Assembly: GCA_022773395.1 (NCBI GenBank)
Contig: JALFBL010000039.1
Span: 1 to 38,125, forward strand
Source of the DNA: Prevotella sp.
GTDB lineage: Bacteria > Bacteroidota > Bacteroidia > Bacteroidales > Bacteroidaceae
Length of the DNA stretch: 38,125 nucleotides
Direction: 5' to 3'
Position 1 is the stretch's first letter; each line of letters begins with the position of its first letter. The translations under genes and the position numbers were made by a program. Shown here one piece after another: positions 1 to 8,739 of the stretch. The notes under the pieces are model-generated. The model did not search any database. It saw only the letters and a list, made by a program, of their open reading frames with translations, and was not told where the DNA came from.

Positions 1-19
1 TTTTGAGGATTACGTTTGT

Positions 20-1336
20 TTATTCCACGGGATTGTTCTCTTCAAAGATGGCCATGCGCTCTTCGAGGAGTTGGTATTGGTTGTTGGTGATGAACGATGT
101 GCATACACGCAAGCCTTCCTGTTGGCTACCGGTTGTTATCAGGCAGATGGCACTCACGCCATAATACATCAGTTCGTGGGCAAGTTCGCCACTTGTCATT
201 CCCGGATAGCCAACGGTGAAATAGAAACCGTCGGCAATGGGATCGTCAAGGTCTTTGTCATATACCACATAGAACTTGTGGCGGAGGAAGATTTCTTTCA
301 GTTTCTTCGCTCTTTCTCCGTAAACGCTGATTTCTTTTCTGAAATCGTATTCTCTGTCGCAGGCGGCTTTGAACATGGCGGCCATGGCGTATTGCGCACT
401 GTGGCTTGTGCCTGACGAAAGAGCGTACAGCATGCGGGTGGAGAAAGTCATTCCGAAATTGAGATTCTCGTAGCGTGCAGCCAAGTCGGGAAAATGGCGA
501 TAGAACAGTTTGTCGGAAATACAAACCACTCCGATGCGTTCGCCTGCATAGCTGAATGCCTTGGAACCGCTGATCAAAAGCATATAGTTGTCGGTGTAGC
601 GGGCAACGGTGGCTTGATAGGGAGGCTCGAAAGGAACGCTCAGATTCTTGCGGAAGTCCATGGCGAAATAGGCGAGGTCTTCCATGACGATGGCATCATA
701 TTTGGTGGCCAACTGTCCGATGATTTTCAACTCGTCTTCGTTGAAGCAAATCCATGACGGATTGTTGGGATTGCTGTAAACAATGGCACATATATTGCCC
801 TTGCTCAGATAACTTTCCAGTTTGCCTGCAAGTTGGTCTCCGCGGTAGTCGTAAACGTCGAATGTTTCGTATTTTACGTTCAGAACCTGCAGTTGCATTT
901 TTTGTACGGGGAATCCCGGGTCGATGAAGAGCACTGTGTCTTTTGTCTTGTTGGCCTGCGAGCAAGTCAGGAACGAAGCAAATGTGCCCTGCATGGATCC
1001 GGTGACGGGAATACATCCCTTGGCATCGATATCCACGCCGATAAATGCTTTTACAAAACGGGATGCCTGTTGCTTGAGTTCAGGGTAACCTTGTATGTCG
1101 GGGTAGCTGCTGGCAATACCGTTTCTCAAGGCGTTGACTTGTGCTTCAACGCCGAATTTGGCTGCCGGCAGACCGGGTATTCCCATTTCCATTTTGATGT
1201 ATTCCACGCCACTTTCCTTTTCAGCGTAGGCTGCGATGGATTTCACCTCGCGAATGGTGGCTTTGGCAAAATCTTTAATACCGAAATCTTTGATTGCACC
1301 GTCAATCAATTCTTTTTTTATAGGTGTCGGCTTCAT
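20..1336 (-). CDS. PLP-dependent class I/II aminotransferase
   Basis: A 438-residue fold-type I aminotransferase that should transfer an amino group between an amino acid and a 2-oxo acid in the cytoplasm. Visible landmarks are the NPNNPSW loop near residues 189-195, the acidic PLP-nitrogen ligand in VMEDLAYF (D220), the Schiff-base lysine in SGSKAFSYAGERIG (K259), and a C-terminal GLRVCTSF arginine that would bind the substrate carboxylate. Length is normal for the family. It lies 172 bp downstream of iorB on the same strand, but a terminator-like hairpin separates them, so it is probably its own transcript. Next to an indolepyruvate oxidoreductase, an aromatic or branched-chain amino acid is a plausible substrate; that is inference from context. 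No exact TAnnTTTG box is seen upstream. The substrate cannot be read from the sequence. Confidence 0.9.
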   Translation of the reverse strand: MKPTPIKKELIDGAIKDFGIKDFAKATIREVKSIAAYAEKESGVEYIKMEMGIPGLPAAKFGVEAQVNALRNGIASSYPDIQGYPELKQQASRFVKAFIGVDIDAKGCIPVTGSMQGTFASFLTCSQANKTKDTVLFIDPGFPVQKMQLQVLNVKYETFDVYDYRGDQLAGKLESYLSKGNICAIVYSNPNNPSWICFNEDELKIIGQLATKYDAIVMEDLAYFAMDFRKNLSVPFEPPYQATVARYTDNYMLLISGSKAFSYAGERIGVVCISDKLFYRHFPDLAARYENLNFGMTFSTRMLYALSSGTSHSAQYAMAAMFKAACDREYDFRKEISVYGERAKKLKEIFLRHKFYVVYDKDLDDPIADGFYFTVGYPGMTSGELAHELMYYGVSAICLITTGSQQEGLRVCTSFITNNQYQLLEERMAIFEENNPVE

Positions 1337-1382
1337 TGTATCTGTTTTTCAATTAAACAATTAATAGTGGAACGATAGTGCG

Positions 1383-1430
1383 AGGGAATGTCCGGGAGAA
1401 TGCGCCGTGAAAGGCTTGCCGACATTCCTT
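1383..1430. repeat. imperfect inverted repeat upstream of the aminotransferase
   Basis: Arms at 1383-1392 and 1421-1430 are complementary at 9 of 10 positions, with 28 nt between them. They lie in the leader of the aminotransferase gene and could form a leader hairpin or an operator. The pairing is short, so chance is not excluded. Confidence 0.35.
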
Positions 1431-1457
1431 GGGCTGTATGTTCTACAGGTATGAATA

Positions 1458-1494
1458 AAGCCGCTCTCTGACAAAGGTTGTCAAAGAACGGCTT
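1458..1494 (-). terminator. hairpin terminator after iorB
   Basis: A 17-nt arm at 1458-1474 pairs with 1478-1494 around a 3-nt loop. The two imperfect positions become G-U pairs only in the minus-strand transcript, and that transcript continues into a U-containing tail. The hairpin therefore suits termination of the iorA-iorB message ending at 1509. Confidence 0.7.
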
Positions 1495-1508
1495 GTTTTA
1501 TACGATGG

Positions 1509-2081
1509 TTATTTTTGCATGGAACGTCCGAGGGACAATGCTTTTAGGTTTTGGGCAACCACTTCCTCGCCTTTTCTTGCGAAAACGCGCTGAACGGCAC
1601 CTTCAAGCTTTTCAAAGTCAATGCCCAATGCCTTTTGGGCGGCACCAACGAGAATGACGTTGGCAGAGCGGGGCACTTCGTTGTCCTTTGCCATCTTCTC
1701 AATGTCAATCATGATGACATTCTTGATGTTTTCGTAGTTCTTTTTGAGCACTTCCATATCGGGATAGTTGGGAATGTTGACGAAAGGTGCGCTGGAAGTG
1801 ATGATCCAGCCGTCTTTGCTCAGATAGGGAAGATAGCGCAATGCTTCCATTGGCTCCATGGAGATGATGACATCTGCTTGGCCTATACCTATCAGATCAC
1901 TGTAGATGGGAGTGGAAGATATGCGCAGGTTGCTCTGCACATCGCCTCCGCGTTGTGACATTCCGTGTACCTCTGCCTGCTTGATATAGAGATTTTCTTT
2001 CAGAGCAGCTTCTCCGATGATTGTTGCAATAGAAAGGATGCCTTGTCCTCCTACACCGCACAATATAATATCTGTTTTCAT
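1509..2081 (-). CDS. iorB: indolepyruvate:ferredoxin oxidoreductase, beta subunit
   Basis: A 190-residue gamma-type 2-oxoacid oxidoreductase subunit that partners IorA in oxidative decarboxylation of arylpyruvates to aryl-acyl-CoA, passing electrons to ferredoxin. The N-terminus MKTDIILCGVGGQGIL carries the GVGGQG motif typical of these subunits. The ATG at 2081 is preferred over an upstream one at 2138: it has a strong AAAGGAGG ribosome-binding site about 8 nt upstream, fits the family N-terminus, and overlaps the iorA stop as ATGA. That overlap points to translational coupling and a 1:1 complex. A terminator-like hairpin follows at 1458-1494. Confidence 0.93.
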   Translation of the reverse strand: MKTDIILCGVGGQGILSIATIIGEAALKENLYIKQAEVHGMSQRGGDVQSNLRISSTPIYSDLIGIGQADVIISMEPMEALRYLPYLSKDGWIITSSAPFVNIPNYPDMEVLKKNYENIKNVIMIDIEKMAKDNEVPRSANVILVGAAQKALGIDFEKLEGAVQRVFARKGEEVVAQNLKALSLGRSMQK

Positions 2082-3688
2082 TTCTTTGCCTCCTTTGCTT
2101 TTTTCTGTTTGTTGTGTCTCTTTAATGTCTGGATACATTCTCTGCGCGGAATGATGACGCTAACCCCTCTGTATTCAATCTCGTCGCGCAGAATTTGAGT
2201 GATTTCCGGCATGTTTTTGGGTAGCGGAGTCACCACTTTCAGGTGGTTCTCGTCAATGCCCAAGCCTCTGACAATGGCCTCGTACTTGTAGTAGCCAGCA
2301 CTGTCCTGACCTCCCGTCATGCCTGTTGTGAGGTTGTCGCTGATGATAACGGTGATGTTGGCGTTCTCGTTGATGGCATCGAGCAACCCTGTCATGCCAC
2401 TGTGCGTGAACGTGGAGTCACCGATAACGGCCACTGCCGGCCATTGGCCTGCATCAGACGCTCCTTTTGCCATGGTGATACTTGCGCCCATGTCAACGCA
2501 GGAGTGGATGGCCTTGTAGGGAGGCATGAATCCCAATGTGTAGCAACCGATGTCGCCAAAGACCCTTGCGTTGGGATAGTCTTCAAGCACTTTGTTCAAT
2601 GCTGTATATACATCTCTGTGTCCGCAGCCTTGGCACAATGCAGGTGGACGTGGCGTAACGTCCTCGCAAGGAGCATAACTTTCTTCGGTTGGGATGCCGA
2701 GTGCTTTCTTCACAAAGTCAGGATTCAATTCGCCGGTACGTGGAAGCGCACCTGTAAGTCTTCCGATGATTTCTGCATTGCCGGGCATGATGCCGCTCAA
2801 TGTTTCCTCGATGAAGGGCTGTCCTTCTTCAACCACCAATACTCTGTCGCACTCGGCAGTCATCTTTCTGACCAAAGATTTCGGCAGCGGATACTGGCTG
2901 ATTTTCAGAACGGGGTAGGGGCATCCATCGGGATAGCACTCCATCAGATAGTTGTAGCCGATACCGCTGGCGATAATGCCGAGAGAATGGTCGTCCCCAT
3001 CTGTATATTTGTTATATGCGCTCTCTGCAGCCACTTGTTCGAGTTCGGCCTGCTGTTTGGTGACGATGTCGTTGCGTCTGCGTGCATTGGCAGGAAGGAG
3101 TACCCAATTGCTTGCCTGTGCATTGTAGTTCAGTTCGTTTTCTTTGCGAGCTTCTTCAGCTACTTCTACAACGGCGCGGCTGTGGGCCATACGGGTAGTT
3201 ACACGCATCAGTACTGGCAGTTTGGTTTGTTCCGAATAATCGAACGCATACGCCATCATATCGTAGGCCTCTTGCTGGTTGCTTGGTTCCAATGTGGGAA
3301 TCAATGCGAATTTTCCATAGAAACGGCTGTCCTGTTCATCCTGAGAAGAGTGCATGGAGGGGTCGTCGGCAACCAGTACGACAATGCCTCCATTGGTACC
3401 TGTCATACCTGAATTTACGAATGGGTCGGCACATACATTCAGTCCGACGTGTTTCATACATACCAATGCACGTTTCCCCATGTATGACATTCCGAGTGCA
3501 GCCTCCATGGCTGTCTTTTCATTGGTGCACCAGCGGTCATGAATCTTTCTTTCTTTTGCGACCGGTGAGGATTGGATGAATTCCGTAATCTCTGTGGATG
3601 GAGTTCCTGGATAAGCATAGACACCGCTCAGTCCTGCGTCAATCGCTCCCTGTGCGATAGCTTCATCGCCCAATAGTAGTCTTTTCAT
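2078..3688 (-). CDS. iorA: indolepyruvate:ferredoxin oxidoreductase, alpha subunit
   Basis: A 536-residue thiamine-diphosphate catalytic subunit. The N-terminal pyrimidine-binding domain starts at once (GDEAIAQGAIDAG, YAYPGTPSTEI). The C-terminal TPP domain contains PALCQGCGHRDVY near 349-361, GDIGCYTLG near 378-386, and the GDS...DN Mg/TPP motif at about 423-452. Archaeal-type IorA proteins of about 600 residues usually end in a ferredoxin-like domain with two CxxCxxC clusters. This one stops shortly after PRRECIQTLKRHN with a lysine-rich tail, so no such [4Fe-4S] domain is present and electrons must leave by another route or partner. It ends in an ATGA overlap with iorB. The dipeptidyl peptidase gene ends 46 bp upstream on the same strand, so read-through from it is possible. 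Confidence 0.93.
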   Translation of the reverse strand: MKRLLLGDEAIAQGAIDAGLSGVYAYPGTPSTEITEFIQSSPVAKERKIHDRWCTNEKTAMEAALGMSYMGKRALVCMKHVGLNVCADPFVNSGMTGTNGGIVVLVADDPSMHSSQDEQDSRFYGKFALIPTLEPSNQQEAYDMMAYAFDYSEQTKLPVLMRVTTRMAHSRAVVEVAEEARKENELNYNAQASNWVLLPANARRRNDIVTKQQAELEQVAAESAYNKYTDGDDHSLGIIASGIGYNYLMECYPDGCPYPVLKISQYPLPKSLVRKMTAECDRVLVVEEGQPFIEETLSGIMPGNAEIIGRLTGALPRTGELNPDFVKKALGIPTEESYAPCEDVTPRPPALCQGCGHRDVYTALNKVLEDYPNARVFGDIGCYTLGFMPPYKAIHSCVDMGASITMAKGASDAGQWPAVAVIGDSTFTHSGMTGLLDAINENANITVIISDNLTTGMTGGQDSAGYYKYEAIVRGLGIDENHLKVVTPLPKNMPEITQILRDEIEYRGVSVIIPRRECIQTLKRHNKQKKAKEAKK

Positions 3689-3734
3689 AATGTTATAACT
3701 TAAGTGATTTAAAGTTTATTTGTCTCTTTGTTTA

Positions 3735-5939
3735 TTATTTAAGTTTATTGATAAAGTGCCGTGCAATTTGGCGGAGCAAGTGTGTTCTTGTATTTCCTCC
3801 TAAAATGCTGTGGTTTCTGTTCGTGTACATATTCATCTGGAAATCCTTGTCTGCCTGAACCAACTTTTCGGTATATTCAAAGGTGTTTTGCGGATGAACA
3901 TTGTCATCTGCCAGTCCATGGCAAAGCAACAGTGCGCCATACAGTTTGTCGGCACGTGACATGGGGTTGTCATCATAGCCAGTTGCGTTTTCTTGCGGTG
4001 TTCTCATGTACCGCTCCGTATAGACTGTATCATAGAACCTGAAATTGGTTGGCGGGGCAACGGCCACACCGGCTTTGAACACATTTCTGCCTTCGCTCAT
4101 GCTCATCAATGTGCAAAAACCTCCGAAACTCCATCCCCAAATGCCAATGTTGTCTTTATCTATATAAGGAAGTGTGCCTAAATAAAGAGCCGTTTCCACT
4201 TGGTCTTTGGCCTCGAGGCTTCCGATTTTCTTGTAGGTACACTTCTCAAAGGCAGCACCTCTTCCTCCCGTTCCTCTTCCGTCCACACATACAAGGATGA
4301 ATCCTTGTTGGGCCAAATAGGCATCATAGAGTGCACCATTGCCCATTGAACCTAAAGTCCATGCATTGGTAACTTGCTGACTGCCTGGTCCGCTGTATTG
4401 CCACATGATAACTGGATATTTCCGGGAAGCATCAAAATCGGTGGGTTTTATCATCACTCCGTTCAGTTCCACCCCTTCTGATGTCTTGAATTTGAAGAAT
4501 TCTTTGGTGGGGAGTTCCTGTGTGGAAAGGCTTGCCTTAAGTGCTCTGTTGTCAATGAGAGTGGATAGGGCTTTACCCGCTGCGTTGCATGTGGTAAACG
4601 TGTACGGGGTGTTCCTGTCGCTCCATTGGTTGATAAAGTATTTGTAGCTTTTGCTGAAAATGGCACTGTTCCATCCTTCGGCTGCTGTCAGCAGAATGGT
4701 CTTCCCGTTTTTTTCCGTGACATACACTTCACGGTTCATCGGATTTTTCCCTGCTGCCTGATAATACACGTTCCCGGTCGGTTCATCGTATCCATAGACA
4801 TCCATTACTTCTCCCGAAACATTTGTCAACTTCTTCAGCAGTTGTCCGTTTATATTGTAAAGGTAAAGTTGCATGTGTCCGTCACGATCGCTGGGCAACA
4901 AAATATTGTTTTTGGTAATTTGTATGTTCTTGATCACTTCCTCTTTCACGTATTTGTCCACGCTTTCTTTTACAAGCAACTGTGCTACTGTGCTTCGTGG
5001 ATTGATGCTGTATAGATTCAGGACGTCCTGGTGGCGGTTCATGGTATAAACAATGATCTTTTGGGCATCATGGGTTGCTTTGATTCTGGGGATATATCCG
5101 TCCTTGTCCAATGGCACCTGAAGGGTTCTGGTCTGTTTGCTCTGGATGTCGAAAGAGTGAACAGAAACGGTGGAATTGGCTTCGCCGGCCTTTGGGTATT
5201 TGTAGGAATAGAGGCCTGGCCGGGCACTGTATTCTTTTTTTGCGGGAGAAGCCCCTTGGAACATCTGCAGTTGGCATTCGGGCACTTTGGTTTCGTCAAA
5301 CTTTATCCAACAGATCATAGTGCCGTCAGCATTGAATGTCAAGGCTGTGCTGAAACCAAATTCTTCTTCATACACCCAGTCGGGAATGCCGTTTATTATC
5401 TCATTCTTCTTTCCATCCTTTGTCACTTGGCTTTCTGCATTGTTGTAGAGAAGTTTTACCAAATAAATATTGTTGTCTCTCACGAATGCCACTTGCATGC
5501 CGTCGTTGCTCCAGACAGGTGATTGCTGCGGTCCGTAGTCTGACAGTTTTTCCATTAATTTGGATGATACGTTATAAATGTAATATGTGGCTTTGAACGA
5601 ACGGCGGTAAATGCGCTCGGTTTGTGTTTGGATGAGGATTTTCTTCCCGTCGGGACTCAAAATGTAATTGTCGAAATCTTTGATTTTTTCACCTTTGGTG
5701 TTGTTCACATCAAAAAGTATTCCCGTTTGTTTACCGGTTTTATAAGAGAAAGTAATGATTTGGCTGCCGTCATTGCTTATCTGTGCGTAACTTTCACCAT
5801 CGTTGAGCGGTGTTACGGTTTTAAGGTATTCGGCAGAATATTTACCGCCTGTAACATCTTCCAAACTAATTTTACCATTGGCATGAATATTTGTAATCCC
5901 AAATAGCAATGCCGCGAAAAAAAACAAGAGTCTCTTCAT
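3735..5939 (-). CDS. dipeptidyl peptidase IV-like S9 serine peptidase
   Basis: A 734-residue secreted or periplasmic prolyl peptidase that cleaves X-Pro dipeptides from peptide N-termini. The order is signal peptide (residues 1-20, MKRLLFFFAALLFG...), an eight-bladed propeller domain typical of DPP IV with the amino-terminus-binding glutamates in DWVYEEEF (about 191-193), then an alpha/beta hydrolase domain. The triad is visible: Ser in GWSFGG (about 604), Asp in GLADDNV (about 678), His in NRNHS (about 710). The frame is open upstream to 6200, but the signal peptide, usual family length, and a promoter whose -7 box lies at 5961-5968 all fix the start at 5939. Products could feed the amino-acid oxidation genes downstream; that link is inferred from position. 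Confidence 0.93.
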   Translation of the reverse strand: MKRLLFFFAALLFGITNIHANGKISLEDVTGGKYSAEYLKTVTPLNDGESYAQISNDGSQIITFSYKTGKQTGILFDVNNTKGEKIKDFDNYILSPDGKKILIQTQTERIYRRSFKATYYIYNVSSKLMEKLSDYGPQQSPVWSNDGMQVAFVRDNNIYLVKLLYNNAESQVTKDGKKNEIINGIPDWVYEEEFGFSTALTFNADGTMICWIKFDETKVPECQLQMFQGASPAKKEYSARPGLYSYKYPKAGEANSTVSVHSFDIQSKQTRTLQVPLDKDGYIPRIKATHDAQKIIVYTMNRHQDVLNLYSINPRSTVAQLLVKESVDKYVKEEVIKNIQITKNNILLPSDRDGHMQLYLYNINGQLLKKLTNVSGEVMDVYGYDEPTGNVYYQAAGKNPMNREVYVTEKNGKTILLTAAEGWNSAIFSKSYKYFINQWSDRNTPYTFTTCNAAGKALSTLIDNRALKASLSTQELPTKEFFKFKTSEGVELNGVMIKPTDFDASRKYPVIMWQYSGPGSQQVTNAWTLGSMGNGALYDAYLAQQGFILVCVDGRGTGGRGAAFEKCTYKKIGSLEAKDQVETALYLGTLPYIDKDNIGIWGWSFGGFCTLMSMSEGRNVFKAGVAVAPPTNFRFYDTVYTERYMRTPQENATGYDDNPMSRADKLYGALLLCHGLADDNVHPQNTFEYTEKLVQADKDFQMNMYTNRNHSILGGNTRTHLLRQIARHFINKLK

Positions 5940-5960
5940 TGTATTATTGTATATTTGATG

Positions 5961-5992
5961 CAAAGTTAATAAAAATCGAGTATATTTGCAAC
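5961..5992 (-). promoter_or_regulatory. Bacteroidota-type promoter for the DPP IV gene
   Basis: The minus strand reads GTTG (5992-5989), a 20-nt spacer, then TAACTTTG (5968-5961). This matches the TTG / TAnnTTTG consensus with ideal spacing. Predicted initiation near 5954 leaves a leader of about 15 nt before the ATG at 5939. Confidence 0.75.
5981..5988 (+). promoter_or_regulatory. -7 box for the radical SAM gene
   Basis: TATATTTG matches TAnnTTTG. A TTTG at 5954-5957 is a possible -33 box, with a 23-nt spacer that is longer than ideal. It overlaps the divergent DPP IV promoter, so the two may compete for polymerase. Confidence 0.5.
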
Positions 5993-5999
5993 GAATAAA

Positions 6000-6938
6000 A
6001 TGCAAAATATAATGAAATATAATGATTTTGGCACATGGATACGTACCAGATTTCCGTTTAGGGTGCAGAAGATTTCTATAGATGCCGGTTTTTCGTGTCC
6101 CAATCGGGATGGGGCTGTCGGTTTGGGGGGATGCACCTTCTGCAACAATCAGACATTCAGTCCTGGTTATTGTGGGGGAGGAAAGTCTATTGTGCGGCAA
6201 ATGGAAGAGGGGAAACGCTTTTTTTCAAAGAAATATCCAGGTATGAAATATTTGGCTTACTTTCAGTCTTTTACCAACACGTATGGTTCGTTGCCTTCAC
6301 TAATATCTATGTATGAAGAGGCGTTGGCTGTCCAGGATGTTGTGGGCATTGTGATAGGCACGCGTCCCGACTGTGTTTCCAAGGAATTGCTGGATTATTT
6401 TGCCGAATTGGGCAAGCGTACATTTCTCATCGTTGAATATGGCATTGAATCGGCAAATGATGAAACGTTGAGAAAAATCAACAGGGGGCACGACTTTGCC
6501 TGTTCGAGAAAAGCTGTGGAAGAAACGGCTTCGAGAGGTATTCTTGTTGGCGGCCATGTGATTTTTGGACTCCCCGGTGAAGATAAAGATGAAATTCTGC
6601 GGCAGGCACCGCTCATATCTTCATTGCCTTTGAATGTCTTGAAAATTCATCAGTTGCAGATTGTCAAGGGCACACGCTTGGCTGAAGAATACCGGCAGTC
6701 GCTTTTCCATCTCTTTACAGTTGAGGAATATGTGAGTTTGATAGCCGAGTACATCAGAATGTTGAGAACGGATTTGGTGTTGGAGAGATTTGTTTCGCAG
6801 AGTCCTTCCAATTGGTTGGTGGCTCCGAAATGGGGTTTGAAAAATTATGAATTTGCCAATCTGCTGGACAATTATTTGAAAAAAAATAATTACCAGCAAG
6901 GAGATCTTTACAGAGAACAGGATGGACAATTTGCTTGA
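6000..6938 (+). CDS. TIGR01212-family (YhcC-like) radical SAM protein
   Basis: A 312-residue radical S-adenosylmethionine enzyme of the YhcC type. The cluster-binding cysteines sit in an expanded motif, GFSCPNRDG...GGCTFCNN (C33, C45, C48), where C45xxC48 follows the first cysteine by 12 residues instead of the classical CxxxCxxC. Other conserved parts are YFQSFTNTY, IGTRPDC, VEYGIESA and GGHVIFGLPGE. The substrate of the family is not established. An in-frame ATG at 6012 (MKYNDFG) is an equally credible start, since initiation from the box at 5981-5988 would leave almost no leader before 6000. The gene converges with the GldB-like gene, 13 bp away, with no obvious terminator between them. 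Confidence 0.88.
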   Translation: MQNIMKYNDFGTWIRTRFPFRVQKISIDAGFSCPNRDGAVGLGGCTFCNNQTFSPGYCGGGKSIVRQMEEGKRFFSKKYPGMKYLAYFQSFTNTYGSLPSLISMYEEALAVQDVVGIVIGTRPDCVSKELLDYFAELGKRTFLIVEYGIESANDETLRKINRGHDFACSRKAVEETASRGILVGGHVIFGLPGEDKDEILRQAPLISSLPLNVLKIHQLQIVKGTRLAEEYRQSLFHLFTVEEYVSLIAEYIRMLRTDLVLERFVSQSPSNWLVAPKWGLKNYEFANLLDNYLKKNNYQQGDLYREQDGQFA

Positions 6939-6951
6939 AGGCAAGGAATGG

Positions 6952-7758
6952 CTATTCTGTGATTTTTGTGTAGTCGTCCAACTTCAAGAGTTGTTCAACA
7001 GTGTACTTGGGATTTTTTTTCATGTAGTTGTCTATCATTTTTGTGTATTTTGTCTGAAAGAATTGTTTTCCTGTCGCAAGATTTGACACCCACATTACTT
7101 TCCCCATGTGCAAATCCCGTTCTAGTTGAGAATGGTCTTCAAAATTGGACATCCGATAGATGCTCAGTAGATAGAAGCAGATGCAGTCCGGAACAATATG
7201 GTTGCGGGTCATGGATTGGCGCTGTTGGGCTGAGTAGTATTTTTTGTAGAGAGGATAGTCTTCGCCCAAATATTTGTCCAGTGAGATTCCTACGCTGCCG
7301 TCGCCCACGACGATGCTTTGGTCCAATGCTGTGATTTGAGCATAAAAACGAGGTGTGGGGATTCCCGGAACATTTTGTTTCAGTTTTTCGAAAGCTGATT
7401 TTAAGTCCCTGTTGATGTCATCCATATTGGCATATTGCGCTTCGGCATCGCTAATAATTACCTGAAGGGTAGAGTCTTGAAAAAAGGCCAAGAACTTGTT
7501 GTTTATTTCCGGAGTGTCCATAGAGCCTAATTTCAGAATATTTTCTATCAAGGTTCTGGTTTCCATCGGATAGTTTGTTTCCATTTGCTGTAATGCAGAG
7601 AAGTCGCCGGTGGTAAGATACAGACTTTCCACACGGTCGTAACGGAGGATTTCTACTTTTCCACCCTCCTCATTCTCTGTATTTGGTATCAATTTCAACT
7701 GACAACTCGCACAAAGAATCAGTACCACCCACAAAAAATAATAACTGATTGTTTTCAT
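6952..7758 (-). CDS. GldB-like lipoprotein
   Basis: A 268-residue predicted lipoprotein. The N-terminus MKTISYYFLWVVLILCASC is a type II signal peptide with the cysteine at residue 19. The central stretch SVGISLDKYLGEDYPLY resembles the conserved segment of gliding-motility lipoprotein GldB, a family also found in non-gliding Bacteroidales. No enzymatic motif is seen, and function in such species is unclear. The frame is open to an ATG at 7791, but that codon lies inside a -7 box at 7789-7796, so the start at 7758 next to the signal peptide is preferred. It follows the sigma-factor operon on the same strand but has its own promoter. Confidence 0.75.
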   Translation of the reverse strand: MKTISYYFLWVVLILCASCQLKLIPNTENEEGGKVEILRYDRVESLYLTTGDFSALQQMETNYPMETRTLIENILKLGSMDTPEINNKFLAFFQDSTLQVIISDAEAQYANMDDINRDLKSAFEKLKQNVPGIPTPRFYAQITALDQSIVVGDGSVGISLDKYLGEDYPLYKKYYSAQQRQSMTRNHIVPDCICFYLLSIYRMSNFEDHSQLERDLHMGKVMWVSNLATGKQFFQTKYTKMIDNYMKKNPKYTVEQLLKLDDYTKITE

Positions 7759-7788
7759 TCTGTGCCAAAACAAGTCAAAATGTTGCCG

Positions 7789-7796
7789 CAAATTTA
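7789..7796 (-). promoter_or_regulatory. -7 box for the GldB-like gene
   Basis: The minus strand reads TAAATTTG, an exact TAnnTTTG match, about 31 nt upstream of the ATG at 7758. No clear -33 TTG is seen at 20 nt. Confidence 0.5.
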
Positions 7797-7906
7797 CTAA
7801 AAAATATTTTAACAGGCAAGCGAATCGCTAAAAAAACTAAAGAAAAGGATAAATCTTCTTTTATTCTGCTCTTTTTTATAATACAATATTCTTATTTCAT
7901 ACAGAT

Positions 7907-8347
7907 TTAATGCTCAGCGTTTCTCTTTCCTTTTTGCCATTTTTTGAACGATTGGCGATGGAAAATATCTTCAGCTCTGATGACATCATAAAGTTTGGAT
8001 GCGGAAAGTATTTTTAGGAATTCCTTGTGATATTGTTGCTGCAGTGTTTTTATTTGAAGATCTGCCTCGTCACGTGACAGGATGGCGTTTCTGCATCCTT
8101 GTTCATCTGTGGGTTTGATGCGTCTGTTTCTTTTAATCTTCTTGAAGAGCAAATGCTGTTTATCCTGCAGCTCGCGGTATTTGGGAAAGAATACAGCCGC
8201 TTCGTTGGGAGTTAATCCGGCTTCGCTCGTTATAAATTGTTCCAACTCCGCCTGATAGCGCTTGGGGTCGAATCTGTTGGGTCGTTGTGAGAAAATGGAT
8301 AGCACGGCGAAACAAAATAGTAAAGTAATCAATAATCTTTTCATCAT
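7907..8347 (-). CDS. Spy/CpxP-like periplasmic protein of an ECF sigma operon
   Basis: A 146-residue exported protein with a signal peptide (MMKRLLITLLFCFAVLSIFS) followed by a mostly helical, charged body. The segment LTPNEAAVFFPKYRELQDK and the basic RNRR region resemble the Spy/CpxP-like small periplasmic proteins that Bacteroidota often encode beside ECF sigma/anti-sigma pairs. It starts 2 bp after the anti-sigma gene, so it is almost certainly the last gene of that operon. It may bind misfolded envelope proteins or sense envelope state for the anti-sigma factor; this is inferred from family and position. No metal-binding cysteine or histidine cluster is seen. Confidence 0.7.
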   Translation of the reverse strand: MMKRLLITLLFCFAVLSIFSQRPNRFDPKRYQAELEQFITSEAGLTPNEAAVFFPKYRELQDKQHLLFKKIKRNRRIKPTDEQGCRNAILSRDEADLQIKTLQQQYHKEFLKILSASKLYDVIRAEDIFHRQSFKKWQKGKRNAEH

Positions 8348-8349
8348 AA

Positions 8350-8739
8350 TCAGTTGTCTGTTAGGTATAAATAGAAATCTTCATTGTCGAGCATCGCATA
8401 GTCTGCCATCTGCTCTGCACCGTCTGCAACAGGAAGTGTCTCGTAGGTTTTCGAAACTGTTGGGGCGTTGTTTTCTTCTCCAGTTGTCAATTGGAATGAA
8501 AGTATGCTTACGATGAGAACTGCAATGCTGGCGGCAACGGCATAAAGTATTGTCCGGCGTGGGAAAGTGGATTGATGGACATCTTGTCCGTTCATTTGCA
8601 AGACGGATGCGTTGCCCAAGGTTGTAATGTCGGGTATTCCGGACATAATGGTGTCCGTCAAGTTCTCAAGATAACCGTCGGGTGTGCAGAACGGATTCTT
8701 TGTTCCGAATAGTTTTCTGATATTATCTTCCTTTGCCAT
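8350..8739 (-). CDS. membrane-anchored anti-sigma factor
   Basis: A 129-residue single-pass membrane protein. Residues 1-62 are predicted cytoplasmic and contain NPFCTPDGYLENL, a variant of the NPFxxPxGY motif common in small Bacteroidota proteins encoded after ECF sigma factors. One hydrophobic helix spans about 63-84 (ILYAVAASIAVLIVSIL). A short acidic periplasmic tail follows. It overlaps the end of the sigma-factor gene by 17 bp, which supports coupled translation and direct inhibition of that sigma factor. No zinc-binding HxxxCxxC anti-sigma motif is present, so assignment rests on position, topology and the small motif. Confidence 0.75.
   Translation of the reverse strand: MAKEDNIRKLFGTKNPFCTPDGYLENLTDTIMSGIPDITTLGNASVLQMNGQDVHQSTFPRRTILYAVAASIAVLIVSILSFQLTTGEENNAPTVSKTYETLPVADGAEQMADYAMLDNEDFYLYLTDN

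Noticed and set aside
2243..3412. 389-residue open frame on the plus strand
   Set aside because: It is fully antisense to iorA, has no family features and reflects the codon bias of the real gene.
5940..6200. N-terminal extension of the dipeptidyl peptidase frame to 821 residues
   Set aside because: It would place the promoter and the divergent radical SAM start inside the coding region and bury the signal peptide.
7800..7906. Terminator after the sigma-factor operon
   Set aside because: The AGCG/CGCT hairpin at about 7819-7829 has its T run on the wrong side for the minus-strand transcript.
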